A DNA stretch of 49,362 nucleotides from an uncultured Cellulosilyticum sp. (GTDB lineage Bacteria; Bacillota; Clostridia; Lachnospirales; Cellulosilyticaceae): contig CAKVCL010000024.1 of NCBI GenBank assembly GCA_934725855.1, forward strand, positions 1-49,362, given 5' to 3'. A model generated the notes under the pieces. The model had not been told where the DNA came from. It made no database searches and was given only the letters and a program-made list of their open reading frames with translations. This document shows positions 7,917 through 17,173 of the stretch, in pieces; within the stretch, counting starts at the first letter, position 1; every line of letters begins with the position of its first letter. The translations under genes and the position numbers were made by a program.

Positions 7917-9587
7917 ATGAAAACAGACATTCAAATCGCTCAAGAAGCACACATGATTCCCATTACAGAAGTCGCACAAAAAGCTGGAATTAATCCAGAT
8001 GATTTAGAGCTTTATGGAAAATACAAAGCCAAGCTTTCTTATGAATTAATGGACAAAGTAAAGAATCATCCAAACGGGAAGCTTGTTTTAGTAACAGCAA
8101 CCAATCCAACTCCTGCAGGTGAAGGTAAAACAACTGTGACCGTTGGGTTAGGTCAGGCACTTTGCAAGTTAGGCAAAAACGCTATGATTGCTTTAAGAGA
8201 ACCTTCTCTTGGACCATGTATGGGAATTAAAGGTGGGGCTGCTGGTGGAGGATATGCCCAAGTTGTGCCTATGGAAGATATTAATTTACATTTTACAGGA
8301 GATATTCATGCCATTGGCGCTGCAAACAATTTATTGGCTGCCATGTTAGATAATCACATTCACCAAGGAAACGCATTAGATATTGATGTGAGAACGATTA
8401 CTTGGAAACGTTGTGTGGATATGAATGATCGTGCACTTAGAGACATTGTTGTAGGACTAGGTGGTATGCTTAATGGTGTGCCAAGACAAGATGGGTTTAT
8501 GATTACCGTTGCTTCTGAAATCATGGCTGTTTTATGTTTGGCTACTGATCTAGAAGACCTTAAACAAAAAATTAGTCAAATTATTGTGGCATATAATACA
8601 AAAGGAGAACCTGTCACAGCAGGGGATTTAAATGCACAAGGGGCTATGACCACTTTATTAAAAGATGCCATTAAACCGAATCTGGTTCAAACATTAGAAA
8701 ATACCCCAGTTATTATGCATGGCGGTCCATTTGCTAATATTGCACATGGTTGTAATAGTATCATTGCAACTGATTTAGCATTAAAACTCAGTGATATTGT
8801 GATTACAGAAGCAGGTTTTGGAGCAGATTTAGGGGCTGAAAAATTCTTTGATATTAAATGCCGTAAAGCAGGTTTAAAACCAGATGCAGTCGTTCTTGTC
8901 ACGACCATTCGCGCCCTTAAATATAATGGTGGCGTTGCCAAAACCGATTTACAACAAGAAAACCTAGAGGCATTAAAAGCTGGCATTTGTAACCTTGAAA
9001 AACATATTGAAAACTTACAACGATTTGGCGTACCAGTTGTTGTTACCTTGAATGCATTTGTAAGTGATACAACAGCAGAACTTGAGTTTGTTCAAAAAGT
9101 ATGTGAAGATAAAGGGTGCCGCTTTGCCCTTGCTAATGTATGGGCAGAAGGTGGAAAAGGCGGCGATGCTTTAGCCAAAGAAGTTTTAGATGTATTAGAA
9201 ACAGAAGAAAGCCACTTTACACCACTTTATGAAGATGACCTAACGATTGAAGAAAAAATCCGTAAAATTGCAACTGATATTTATGGAGCCGAGGAGGTTG
9301 TTTTTGAAGCGAAGGCTGTTAAAGAATTAGCTAAAATTAAGGAACTTGGCTTTAATCATCTCCCTGTTTGTATGGCCAAAAATCAATATTCATTTTCAGA
9401 TGATGCCAAAGCACTTGGAAGACCACAGGGCTTTACAACAACTATTAAAGAAATTAGAATATCAGCAGGAGCTGGTTTTATTGTTGCATTAACAGGAAAT
9501 GTGATGACGATGCCGGGACTCCCTAAGAAGCCAGCGGCTGAAAATATTGATATTAATAGCAAAGGTGTTGTAACAGGATTATTCTAA
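7917..9587 (+). CDS. fhs: Formate--tetrahydrofolate ligase
   Basis: The enzyme activates formate to 10-formyl-tetrahydrofolate with ATP, the first folate step of the methyl branch of one-carbon metabolism. The protein has 556 residues, the family's usual length. The ATP loop TPAGEGKTT is at 65-73, followed by [19 protein letters not shown] and later [13 protein letters not shown], both family hallmarks; it ends [14 protein letters not shown]. It starts 11 bp after spoIIIE with AAAGGAG, so it is co-transcribed with it. folD follows after a hairpin. In acetogens and purinolytic clostridia this pair works with CO2 or formate fixation; here it could equally supply formyl-folate for biosynthesis. 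Confidence 0.97.
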   Translation: MKTDIQIAQEAHMIPITEVAQKAGINPDDLELYGKYKAKLSYELMDKVKNHPNGKLVLVTATNPTPAGEGKTTVTVGLGQALCKLGKNAMIALREPSLGPCMGIKGGAAGGGYAQVVPMEDINLHFTGDIHAIGAANNLLAAMLDNHIHQGNALDIDVRTITWKRCVDMNDRALRDIVVGLGGMLNGVPRQDGFMITVASEIMAVLCLATDLEDLKQKISQIIVAYNTKGEPVTAGDLNAQGAMTTLLKDAIKPNLVQTLENTPVIMHGGPFANIAHGCNSIIATDLALKLSDIVITEAGFGADLGAEKFFDIKCRKAGLKPDAVVLVTTIRALKYNGGVAKTDLQQENLEALKAGICNLEKHIENLQRFGVPVVVTLNAFVSDTTAELEFVQKVCEDKGCRFALANVWAEGGKGGDALAKEVLDVLETEESHFTPLYEDDLTIEEKIRKIATDIYGAEEVVFEAKAVKELAKIKELGFNHLPVCMAKNQYSFSDDAKALGRPQGFTTTIKEIRISAGAGFIVALTGNVMTMPGLPKKPAAENIDINSKGVVTGLF

Positions 9588-9595
9588 AAATATGA

Positions 9596-9633
9596 ATCCC
9601 TCACTCGTAAGACCTATATGACGAGTGGGGGAT
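9596..9633 (+). promoter_or_regulatory. Hairpin between fhs and folD
   Basis: ATCCCTCACTCGT (9596-9608) pairs with ACGAGTGGGGGAT (9621-9633), giving 13 pairs including one G.U. No T-run follows, so a full terminator is unlikely. A processing, stabilising or partial attenuation hairpin setting the fhs:folD ratio is the simplest reading. Confidence 0.5.
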
Positions 9634-9656
9634 TATTAAAGAGAAGGGGAAAAGAT

Positions 9657-10511
9657 ATGGCACAAATAATTGACGGAAAAAAAATATCTGCTCAAATTAA
9701 GGATGAGCTGAAAATAGAAGTGGCAGCATTAAAAGAGCGAGGGATTTATCCAGGACTAGCTGTTGTTTTGGTGGGTAATAACAGTGCTTCCCAAGTTTAT
9801 GTACGTAATAAAAAAACAGCTTGTGAATATGTGGGCATTAAGTCCTTTAGTTATGAATTACCAGAAGAAACCAGCGAAAAGGATCTTCTTGACCTCATTG
9901 ACACCTTAAATCAAGATGAAAAAGTACATGGCATTTTAGTTCAGTTGCCACTCCCTAAACACATTGATGAAAATAAAGTCATATTGGCGATTTCACCCCA
10001 AAAAGACGTAGATGGTTTTCATCCTCAAAATGTAGGGGCACTTTGTGCAGGGCTTCCTGGATTTGTTTGTTGTACACCTGCAGGGGTCATTGAACTTTTA
10101 AAACGCAGTGGGGCTCCAATTGCTGGTAAACACTGCGTGGTTGTGGGTAGAAGTAATATTGTAGGTAAACCTGTAAGCTTGCTTTTATTGCAAGAACATG
10201 GTACAGTTACTATCTGTCATTCTAAAACGAAAAACTTAACTGAGATTTTAAAGCAAGCAGATATTGTAGTAGCGGCAGTTGGTCGACCTAAGATGATTCA
10301 AGGTAATCAGCTCAAAAAAGGTGCGGTTGTCATTGATGTCGGCATTAACCGTGATGAAAATGGAAAGTTATGCGGTGATGTGGATTTTGAAAGTTGCCAG
10401 TTAGTGGCGTCTCAAATCACACCTGTACCAGGCGGTGTAGGTCCAATGACGATTGCAATGCTCATGCATAACTGTGTGCTTGCTGCTAAAAATAAATCCA
10501 TCAGTTCTTAA
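9657..10511 (+). CDS. folD: Methylene-THF dehydrogenase / methenyl-THF cyclohydrolase
   Basis: This bifunctional enzyme interconverts 10-formyl-, methenyl- and methylene-tetrahydrofolate, the steps after fhs. The length is 284 residues. The catalytic pair Y48/K52 lies in SQVYVRNKKT, followed by VQLPLPKH, KDVDGFHP, TPAGVIELL, the dinucleotide motif GRSNIVGKP (164-172) and PVPGGVGPMTIAML at the end. The start ATG 9657 has AAGGGGA 6 bases upstream; the in-frame ATG 9618 lies within the inter-gene hairpin and is rejected. It is the third gene of the spoIIIE-fhs-folD-rimO-pgsA run, 20 bp before rimO. Confidence 0.96.
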   Translation: MAQIIDGKKISAQIKDELKIEVAALKERGIYPGLAVVLVGNNSASQVYVRNKKTACEYVGIKSFSYELPEETSEKDLLDLIDTLNQDEKVHGILVQLPLPKHIDENKVILAISPQKDVDGFHPQNVGALCAGLPGFVCCTPAGVIELLKRSGAPIAGKHCVVVGRSNIVGKPVSLLLLQEHGTVTICHSKTKNLTEILKQADIVVAAVGRPKMIQGNQLKKGAVVIDVGINRDENGKLCGDVDFESCQLVASQITPVPGGVGPMTIAMLMHNCVLAAKNKSISS

Positions 10512-10530
10512 TTATGAAAGGAGCAGCATT

Positions 10531-11877
10531 TTGAATTATTTAGTATCATTTGTATCCCTTGGATGCGACAAAAACTTAGTAGATAGTGAACATATGCTTG
10601 GATTATTAAATCAAGGTGGTTTCACATTAACTGGAGAAGAACAAAAAGCAGACGTTATTGTAGTCAATACATGCTGCTTTATTGAAGATGCCAAGAAAGA
10701 AAGTATTGAAAATATTTTAGAGGTAGCGCGTTACAAAGAAACAGGTGCCTGCAAAGCCTTAATCGTAACAGGTTGTATGGCACAACGTTACAAAGAAGAA
10801 ATCTTAAATGAAATTGAAGAAGTGGATGCGGTTGTCGGTACGACCTCATATGACAAAATTGTAGAAATTGCCAATGGTATTTTGGAAGAAAAAGGCCATC
10901 GTACACAGACATTTGATTTAATTGACCGTGAAATGCTTGATGAAATGCCACGTGTCTTAACGACAGCTGGTTATTTTGCGTATGTTAAAATTTCTGAAGG
11001 CTGTGACAAACATTGTACGTACTGTATTATTCCTAAACTTAGAGGAAAATATAGAAGTAGAAAAATGGATAAAATCATTGCTGAGGTTGAAAAACTTGCT
11101 AAGGATGGTGTATCAGAAATCATTCTTGTGGCGCAAGATACTACCGAATATGGACGTGATTTAGAAAATGCTTCTCTCGCAAAATTACTTCATGAATTAG
11201 GCAAAATAGAAGGCATTGAATGGATTCGTGTGCTTTACTGTTATCCAGAAAGCATTACAGATGAACTGATTGAAGAAATTAAAACCAATCCAAAAGTATG
11301 TAAATACCTAGATATTCCAATTCAACATGCCGCGGATTCTGTCCTTAAACGTATGGCAAGAAAAAGTTCACTGGCTCAATTACATGATCGAATTGGTAAA
11401 CTTCGTGCTGAGATTCCGGGCATTGCGATTCGTACCACTTTAATTGTTGGTTTCCCTGGTGAAACAGAAGAGGATTTCAAGGTGTTATACAACTTTGTAA
11501 AAGAAATGCGCTTTGACCGTCTTGGCGTCTTTATGTATTCACAAGAAGAAGGGACACCTGCAGCAAGCTATGCAGATCAGATTGATGAAAAAGTTAAAAT
11601 TAAACGTCGCGATGCCATTATGGCACTTCAACATGGCATTTCACAAGAATTGACCGCTGCAAAAGTAGGACAAGAAATGCAAGTACTCATTGAGGGTAAA
11701 ATTGCAGACGAAGACGTTTATATTGGTCGTACGTATCAAGATGCGCCAGATATTGACGGGGAAGTATTTGTAGAATATGAAGGAGAACTCATTTCTGGTG
11801 ATTTTGTGAATGTACGTATTACAGAAGCAAATGATTATGATTTGATTGGGGAGATTGTGGATGAATATAGCGAATAA
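10531..11877 (+). CDS. rimO: Ribosomal protein S12 methylthiotransferase
   Basis: This radical SAM enzyme adds a methylthio group to an aspartate of ribosomal protein S12. The N-terminal UPF0004 domain carries the auxiliary [4Fe-4S] cysteines C12 (SLGCDKN), C48 and C82 (TGCMAQRY). The radical SAM cluster is C158-x3-C162-x2-C165 in CDKHCTYC, and a C-terminal TRAM domain covers about the last 65 residues. The start is TTG 10531, with AAAGGAG 7 bases upstream. It gives an N-terminus NYLVSFVSLGCDKN directly at the conserved domain; the upstream ATG 10453 lies inside folD. The length of 448 fits the family. It overlaps the start of pgsA by 17 bp. Confidence 0.94.
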   Translation: MNYLVSFVSLGCDKNLVDSEHMLGLLNQGGFTLTGEEQKADVIVVNTCCFIEDAKKESIENILEVARYKETGACKALIVTGCMAQRYKEEILNEIEEVDAVVGTTSYDKIVEIANGILEEKGHRTQTFDLIDREMLDEMPRVLTTAGYFAYVKISEGCDKHCTYCIIPKLRGKYRSRKMDKIIAEVEKLAKDGVSEIILVAQDTTEYGRDLENASLAKLLHELGKIEGIEWIRVLYCYPESITDELIEEIKTNPKVCKYLDIPIQHAADSVLKRMARKSSLAQLHDRIGKLRAEIPGIAIRTTLIVGFPGETEEDFKVLYNFVKEMRFDRLGVFMYSQEEGTPAASYADQIDEKVKIKRRDAIMALQHGISQELTAAKVGQEMQVLIEGKIADEDVYIGRTYQDAPDIDGEVFVEYEGELISGDFVNVRITEANDYDLIGEIVDEYSE

Positions 11878-12433
11878 GTTAACCTTACTTCGTATTATTT
11901 TAGTCTTTGTATTTATGGGCGTTATTTGGTTGCCACTTGGGTTACCAGTTGAAATGATGCTCATAGTTGGTTTAGTTATTTTTATCGTAGCCAGTGTAAC
12001 CGATTATTTAGATGGTCACCTAGCACGTAAGCTTAATTTGGTGACAAACTTAGGAAAATTTATGGACCCATTAGCTGATAAAATGCTTGTTGCGACTGCT
12101 TTATTAGCCATTGTGGATTTAGGAAATAAAGGTATATTACCCATGGGATATTTCCCAGCTTGGATTGTTGTATTTATTATCCTAAGAGAGTTTATGGTGT
12201 CTGGCTTACGTCTTGTTGCTGCAGGAAAAAATATTGTACTAGCAGCCAATTACTGGGGTAAAGTAAAGACCGTGGTACAAATGATGACCATCATTGTTTA
12301 TTTATTACCTGTGCACTCTAGTTTACTCAGTACATTAGGCGTATTACTGGCTTATGCTTCGCTTGTGCTGACTTTACTATCAGGATTTATTTATTTATGG
12401 GAAAATCGTCAAGTATTTGATAATCAGAATTAA
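11861..12433 (+). CDS. pgsA: CDP-diacylglycerol--glycerol-3-phosphate phosphatidyltransferase
   Basis: The integral membrane enzyme makes phosphatidylglycerophosphate, the precursor of phosphatidylglycerol. The CDP-alcohol phosphotransferase motif is perfect: D51-G52-x2-A55-R56-x8-G65-x3-D69-x3-D73. Four to six hydrophobic helices span the 190 residues. ATG 11861 was chosen because GGGGAG ends 7 bases upstream and the protein then begins NIANKLTLLR, the family's usual opening. The start lies inside the end of rimO, so the two are coupled. The run ends at a 20-bp-stem terminator. Pairing of rimO with pgsA is common in Firmicutes. Confidence 0.95.
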   Translation: MNIANKLTLLRIILVFVFMGVIWLPLGLPVEMMLIVGLVIFIVASVTDYLDGHLARKLNLVTNLGKFMDPLADKMLVATALLAIVDLGNKGILPMGYFPAWIVVFIILREFMVSGLRLVAAGKNIVLAANYWGKVKTVVQMMTIIVYLLPVHSSLLSTLGVLLAYASLVLTLLSGFIYLWENRQVFDNQN

Positions 12434-12480
12434 CGATAGTCGGATGATTAGTTACAATTTATGTTGAAGGATTAGCGCAA

Positions 12481-12528
12481 AAATAAAGGGATAAATGGAC
12501 TATTATGGGTCCATTTATCCCTTTATTT
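12481..12528. terminator. Bidirectional terminator, 20-bp perfect stem
   Basis: Arms 12481-12500 and 12509-12528 are perfectly complementary with an 8-base loop. It sits between convergent pgsA and the minus-strand kinase-like gene, with A-rich and T-rich outer ends. Confidence 0.9.
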
Positions 12529-13160
12529 TATATTGAGGCATCTGGAAATTTAATATGTAAATACGCTTTAACCAGTTCAATACATTGCTCACGATTGAGA
12601 TGACTTGTATTTAAGCATAAATCATAATTGCTGGCATCTTTCCAATCCTTACCTGTAAAGTAGTGATAGTAGCTGGAACGTCGTTTATCAATGGTTTGAA
12701 TATAGTTTTTAACTTGACGCTTTGGACAAATGTTCAATGCTTCTACTGTTTTCATACAATCTTCTAATGGGGCATGAACAAAAATACGAAGCACATTGTC
12801 ATAATCTTTTAATATAAAGTCGGCACAACGCCCCACAATAACGCAAGATTCTTTTTGTGCTAGCTCTTTAATAATCTTTGCTTGATAATTAAAGAGATTT
12901 TCATTAGAAATAAAATCATCGCGGTCAGGTGAAATGATTTGTCCTTTATAAACTTTTTTAGCCACGGAATAAAGTAAAGAACGCCCAGAATTTTCATCTG
13001 CTTTTGCAAAAAGACTTTCATTAATCCCACTATCATCTGAAGCAAGCTTTAGTAAATCACGGTCATAATAACTAATATTCAATTCCTTAGCAAGCATTTT
13101 CCCAATTGTTCGACCACCACTTCCATAACCTCTAGCTATAGTAATTACAAAATTTTTCAT
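12528..13160 (-). CDS. Cytidylate kinase-like family protein
   Basis: The 210-residue protein opens FVITIARGYGSGGRTIGKMLAKEL, a P-loop-like nucleotide site (residues 11-20) typical of the cytidylate-kinase-like family (PF13189), followed by YYDRDLLKLAS. Further on are CVIVGRCADFIL and a helical C-terminus with Arg-rich KRRSSYYHYFTG. These proteins are widespread in Clostridia; the substrate is not established and they are distinct from the essential Cmk. Both a small-molecule kinase and a regulatory nucleotide-binding role are possible. The ATG has AGGAGG upstream. It is a single gene, convergent with pgsA. Confidence 0.85.
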   Translation of the reverse strand: MKNFVITIARGYGSGGRTIGKMLAKELNISYYDRDLLKLASDDSGINESLFAKADENSGRSLLYSVAKKVYKGQIISPDRDDFISNENLFNYQAKIIKELAQKESCVIVGRCADFILKDYDNVLRIFVHAPLEDCMKTVEALNICPKRQVKNYIQTIDKRRSSYYHYFTGKDWKDASNYDLCLNTSHLNREQCIELVKAYLHIKFPDASI

Positions 13161-13349
13161 AAATATCGCCTCCTATAAGGAATCAAAAATATAGAACGTA
13201 CAAGGATTAAATGATAAGTGTTTGAATAATCTATACACTAATTATAATATTATGTGCTAAAAAAGTCTATGTTAATCCAACTTAAGTCTTTTCCTATGAT
13301 AAAAAGTTGGCTATAATAAGTTAGAAACTCAAATTTTGGAGGCAATGAC

Positions 13350-14570
13350 ATGCATTATCATACCATTGTTGTCGGTGCAGGTCCCGCTGGTTTATTTGCT
13401 GCACAGGCTTTAGGTCAACAAAGAAAATCTGTCTTGATTTTAGAACGTAATCAAAGAGCGGGGCGGAAATTATTGGTGTCTGGTGCGGGTCAATGTAATT
13501 TTACCCATGATGGCCCAATAGAAGATTTTTTAAACTGCTATCATCATCAAGCAAAATTTCTTAAAAAAGCGCTATTTTTATGGACGAATAAGGATACCAT
13601 GAAGTTTTTTGAAGATTTAGGTGTCCCTTATCATATATTTTCCAATCAAAAAGTATTCCCCAAAAGTATGAAGAGTGAAGACATTCTAAATGCCTTAATA
13701 AGAGCTTGCCAAATGAACAATGTGCAAATTGAATATCAGCAGACCGTTTCACAAATTAGCGTATACGATGGCATATATACGATTGAAACGGAAGAAGGCA
13801 AGCGTTATTTTAGCGATCATGTGGTGATTGCTACAGGTGGTAAATCTTATGCTCAATTAGGTTCAGATGGTAAAGGCTATGAACTAGCCAAATCACTGGG
13901 ACATAGTGTGATCCCTCCTAGACCCGCCTTAACCGATGTGAGACTTAAAAACACACCTTATAAAGCACTTGCTGGTGTTTCTGTTCAAAATGTAGGGCTT
14001 ACAATTTGGCGAAATGGGAAAAAGATTAAAGACTATGAGGGGGATTTATTATTTACGCATAAAGGCATCTCTGGGCCTGTTATCATCAATAGTTCAAGAT
14101 GGATGGAGCAAGGGGATATATTAATGATTAATTTTTTAAATCCCAAAGCTTATGAGACAATAAGGCAATTGTTTGCCACTTCTTTACCACATCGAGGAAC
14201 AGAAGAAGTGATTACCTTTTTAAAAGTATTTAGATTACCTAAAAATCTTCTACAAACATTATGTGAGCAAATTGGTTTGGATGAACATACACCTTGTGCC
14301 CAAGTCAATAAGCAAAAAAGAGAGGAACTTGTTAATATCCTTACCAAATGTCCTTTTGTAATCGATCATTTAGGTGGTTTTCATATTGCAATGGCAACTG
14401 CAGGTGGCATTCATTTAAAAGAAGTGAATCCAACCACTATGGAAAGCCGTAAGCAAAAAGGGCTTTATTTTATTGGTGAAGTATTAGATGTGGATGGCAT
14501 AACGGGTGGTTATAATCTTCAAGCAGCATTCTCTATGGGCTATTTATGTGCGCAGCATCTGTCACGATAA
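13350..14570 (+). CDS. NAD(P)/FAD-dependent oxidoreductase, HI0933/YhiN (BaiN-like) family
   Basis: The 406-residue flavoprotein has the dinucleotide fold at the N-terminus (TIVVGAGPAGLFAAQAL), then RAGRKLLVSGAGQCNFTH, which is a strong family signature. A second nucleotide-contact segment is VIATGGKSYAQLGSDGKGY, and a C-terminal FAD segment is GEVLDVDGITGGYNLQAAF. The family includes BaiN, linked to bile-acid dehydroxylation in one clostridium, but most members have unknown substrates, so no specific reaction is claimed. The start follows TTGGAGG by 8 bases. It is monocistronic, ending at a perfect 19-bp-stem terminator. Confidence 0.9.
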   Translation: MHYHTIVVGAGPAGLFAAQALGQQRKSVLILERNQRAGRKLLVSGAGQCNFTHDGPIEDFLNCYHHQAKFLKKALFLWTNKDTMKFFEDLGVPYHIFSNQKVFPKSMKSEDILNALIRACQMNNVQIEYQQTVSQISVYDGIYTIETEEGKRYFSDHVVIATGGKSYAQLGSDGKGYELAKSLGHSVIPPRPALTDVRLKNTPYKALAGVSVQNVGLTIWRNGKKIKDYEGDLLFTHKGISGPVIINSSRWMEQGDILMINFLNPKAYETIRQLFATSLPHRGTEEVITFLKVFRLPKNLLQTLCEQIGLDEHTPCAQVNKQKREELVNILTKCPFVIDHLGGFHIAMATAGGIHLKEVNPTTMESRKQKGLYFIGEVLDVDGITGGYNLQAAFSMGYLCAQHLSR

Positions 14571-14618
14571 TGATACGATAAGGGTATTAAATTTTTACAA
14601 ACGACTCATTAATAAGAT

Positions 14619-14663
14619 CATATAAAATTCCCTCTATTCAAAGGATAGAGGGAATTTTATATG
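14619..14663. terminator. Bidirectional terminator, 19-bp perfect stem
   Basis: Arms 14619-14637 and 14645-14663 are perfectly complementary with a 7-base loop, between the flavoprotein gene (+) and plsC (-). Confidence 0.88.
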
Positions 14664-14718
14664 AAAAATTTGTTAATCCTAAATCATTTAGTCATAAGCT
14701 CAAAAATAATAAAGTATA

Positions 14719-15438
14719 TTATTTTTGAGGCAATGCACTGGCAATCGTACTAGCTACTTCGTCTGGCAGTGCTTCAAGCTGCTCTTTAGATAATCCTTTC
14801 GTTGGTACAGCAGGATGAATCGTTAGCTGAACATGTGAAGGGGTAATTTTATGATGATTTTGCTCCATGATTTTATAACTTCCGTCTATTGTAATAGGCA
14901 CAATGGTAACGCCTGGCTTTGTAGCAAGCTTAAAACTGGCATGTTTAAATTCACCCATTTTATCGGATTGACTTCTTGTCCCCTCAGGGAAAATGACTAA
15001 GGAATGACCTTCTTTAAGCACTTTAATCCCCTCAATAATCGCACCAGCTGACCCTTTTAATGTGGAGCGGTCCATAAAGACACAATGAATCAGTTCCATC
15101 CATTTAACGACAATAGGAATTTTTTTAGCTTCTATTTTTGAAATAAATCCTTTGGGTTTATCGATATATCCCATAATGAGTGGAATATCAAAATTTCCTT
15201 GATGGTTACTAATGTAAACAACCGTTTCATCTTCTGGTAAATTTTCTAGTCCATGAACTTCCACCGTAGACCCGCTACGTCTAATGTTATCTAGCATCCA
15301 TTTTCTAGACACCCTATGAATGTACTGATCTCTTTCTTCTAATTTACCTTGCTTTTCTAAACGTTTGACTTTACCGAGCTTTGGAAGCGTTCCAAGTAGG
15401 GTAAAGAAAAAACTGACATACCAATATAATGATCTCAT
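14719..15438 (-). CDS. plsC: 1-acyl-sn-glycerol-3-phosphate acyltransferase
   Basis: This membrane-bound enzyme acylates lysophosphatidic acid to phosphatidic acid, the common phospholipid precursor. The 239-residue protein has an N-terminal hydrophobic segment (about 3-19) and the catalytic NH-x4-D motif (N78, H79, D84 in SNHQGNFDIP). The substrate-binding FPEGTRS lies at 150-156 and VPITIDGSYKI further on. The start ATG is preceded by GGGAGG. It is divergent from the DUF1015 gene and ends just after the shared terminator region. It could also act in lipid remodelling; the core activity is well supported. Confidence 0.92.
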   Translation of the reverse strand: MRSLYWYVSFFFTLLGTLPKLGKVKRLEKQGKLEERDQYIHRVSRKWMLDNIRRSGSTVEVHGLENLPEDETVVYISNHQGNFDIPLIMGYIDKPKGFISKIEAKKIPIVVKWMELIHCVFMDRSTLKGSAGAIIEGIKVLKEGHSLVIFPEGTRSQSDKMGEFKHASFKLATKPGVTIVPITIDGSYKIMEQNHHKITPSHVQLTIHPAVPTKGLSKEQLEALPDEVASTIASALPQK

Positions 15439-15530
15439 ATTGACCTCCCTATCACTTTAATTGTCATTTGTCTCTATTATACATCAAAAAGGATAAGAAA
15501 AACATATGAGCCTTTAAAGGAGTTAATAAC

Positions 15531-16748
15531 ATGGTAGAAATCCAAGCATTTTGCGCCCTAAGGCCGAGTCATAAGTGTGTAAGAGAAGTAGCTAGTTTGC
15601 CCTATGATGTTATGACCCATCAAGAAGCACTTGAAATGGTTAAACATAAACCCCATGCTTTTCTAAGAATTGATAAGCCGGAAATTGAGCATACCGAAAC
15701 AGGGAAAGTGCTTTATGAAAAAGCAGGTAATGAGCTTAAAGAATGGATCCATCAAGGAGTCTTTGTCCATGAAACAAAAGCACTGTACATTTATGAGCTC
15801 CAAAGTACTTCTAGTCATCAATTTGGACTGGTGACATTAGTTTCAGCCAAAGACTATGACGCAGGCATTATTAAACAGCATGAAAAAACACGGGAAGATA
15901 AAAAACAAATGCGAATCTGGCATATTGAAAACTGCAAGGCCCATACGGGACTTGTTTATTTAGTGGAACCCACATTAGAAACATTAGGAGAAACACTTGA
16001 AAGCTACGCTAAAGCGCATAGCCCCTTGTTTGATGAAATCTATGAAGATGGCGTGACGCATCGAATTTACAAACTATCCGAACCAGTCCTTATTAATGAA
16101 TTAATTCATGCTTTTAAGACGGTGCCTTGTTTGTATATTGCCGACGGACACCATCGAGCCGCTGCCGCTTTTCATGTAGCCCAAGAATATGGTAAAATCT
16201 TTCCAGAAGCTACCTCATTTTTAGCCGTTATTTTTCCTAAAAAGCAACTGAATATTTTAGCCTATCATCGTATCATACAAAATAAATATGGGTATAATAA
16301 AAACGTTATTTGGCAGCAATTATCCCTTTATTTTACAATTCGCCCTAAAAGTGAAGCCATTTATCTGCCTACTGAGCCTCATACGATTGGTATGCGTTAC
16401 AATAAAGCGTGGTATGAGCTAAAATGTAAAGCCTCTTATTTAGCTTCTCTAACGGGAATCAATCGACTGGATGTTTCTATTTTACAAAATCAAATATTAG
16501 CTCCTGTGTTTCATATTACTAATCCGAGAGTAGACCCTTCTATTGACTTTGTTCCAGATAGGGGAGACCCATTTATACTGAATGCACGCACAGAGGATAA
16601 AGGGCAAATAGCCTTCAGCCTATTTCCCACTTCAATAGATGAGCTGATTGAGGTAGCCAATCGAAATGAATTAATGCCTCCAAAATCCACATGGTTTAGT
16701 CCAAAGCTTAGAAGTGGCTTCCTATTACATCCATTTGATGAGCTATAA
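15531..16748 (+). CDS. DUF1015 family protein
   Basis: The 405-residue protein matches the DUF1015 family throughout: FCALRPSHKCVREVASLPYDV at the start, then KQHEKTREDKKQMR, and the highly conserved IADGHHRAAAAF (DGHHR at 205-209) followed by FLAVIFP. The function is not established; the DGHHR loop recalls ParB/Srx-type nucleotide-binding folds, but that is a resemblance only. In other Clostridia I recall it near serine biosynthesis genes; here it stands between plsC and alaS without them. The start ATG has AAAGGAG 8 bases upstream. Confidence 0.88.
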   Translation: MVEIQAFCALRPSHKCVREVASLPYDVMTHQEALEMVKHKPHAFLRIDKPEIEHTETGKVLYEKAGNELKEWIHQGVFVHETKALYIYELQSTSSHQFGLVTLVSAKDYDAGIIKQHEKTREDKKQMRIWHIENCKAHTGLVYLVEPTLETLGETLESYAKAHSPLFDEIYEDGVTHRIYKLSEPVLINELIHAFKTVPCLYIADGHHRAAAAFHVAQEYGKIFPEATSFLAVIFPKKQLNILAYHRIIQNKYGYNKNVIWQQLSLYFTIRPKSEAIYLPTEPHTIGMRYNKAWYELKCKASYLASLTGINRLDVSILQNQILAPVFHITNPRVDPSIDFVPDRGDPFILNARTEDKGQIAFSLFPTSIDELIEVANRNELMPPKSTWFSPKLRSGFLLHPFDEL

Positions 16749-16788
16749 AATCTCAAAGGGCATTAAAAAGCTGAATGCTGTAAGGATA

Positions 16789-16817
16789 TTGACAAATGCG
16801 ATTGAAGTGAATATAAT
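16789..16817 (+). promoter_or_regulatory. Consensus sigma-A promoter of alaS
   Basis: TTGACA (16789-16794) and TATAAT (16812-16817) are both perfect hexamers with a 17-bp spacer, predicting a transcript starting near 16824 that opens the T-box leader. Confidence 0.9.
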
Positions 16818-16823
16818 TTTATC

Positions 16824-17085
16824 AGATTATGTATATGATAAATTGAACATACAAAATACAATGAAAAGAAGGAGTAAATAAAAAAGGGCTTTTAGAGAGG
16901 AAAATAGTGGTGAAAGTTTTCTAGTACCTATTTATTGAAGCAGTCTTGGAGTGGCTATCTTGAAATAGAAGTAAAGATAGACGGGTGATTTCGTTAACAA
17001 TCCTCAAGGTGATAAAATGTCAGGCATTTTATAACTAGGGTGGTACCGCGATTAACCTCGTCCCTATATAGGGGCGGGGTTTTTT
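16824..17085 (+). promoter_or_regulatory. Alanine T-box riboswitch leader
   Basis: The leader contains the near-invariant T-box AGGGTGGTACCGCG (17037-17050). A terminator hairpin follows (CCTCGTCCC at 17056-17064 with GGGGCGGGG at 17071-17079, then six T). Stem I base pairing is visible: GCTTTTA near 16888 with TAGAAGT near 16966. A GGAGTG motif precedes GCT at 16954-16956, which I take as the alanine specifier codon. Uncharged tRNA-Ala would pair with the specifier and T-box and favour the antiterminator, raising alaS. The specifier position is inferred by comparison with the family layout; GCA at about 16940 is an alternative. Confidence 0.93.
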
Positions 17086-17173
17086 AGTGGTTAAAAAACT
17101 AAACATCTACTCGTTCATCGTCATATAGATAGAAAATAACTTATCTAATAGGTTTATATCATAAGGAGGAAAA

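Noticed and set aside
10453..10530. RimO start at ATG 10453
   Set aside because: It lies inside folD; TTG 10531 has a strong AAAGGAG and gives the conserved N-terminus.
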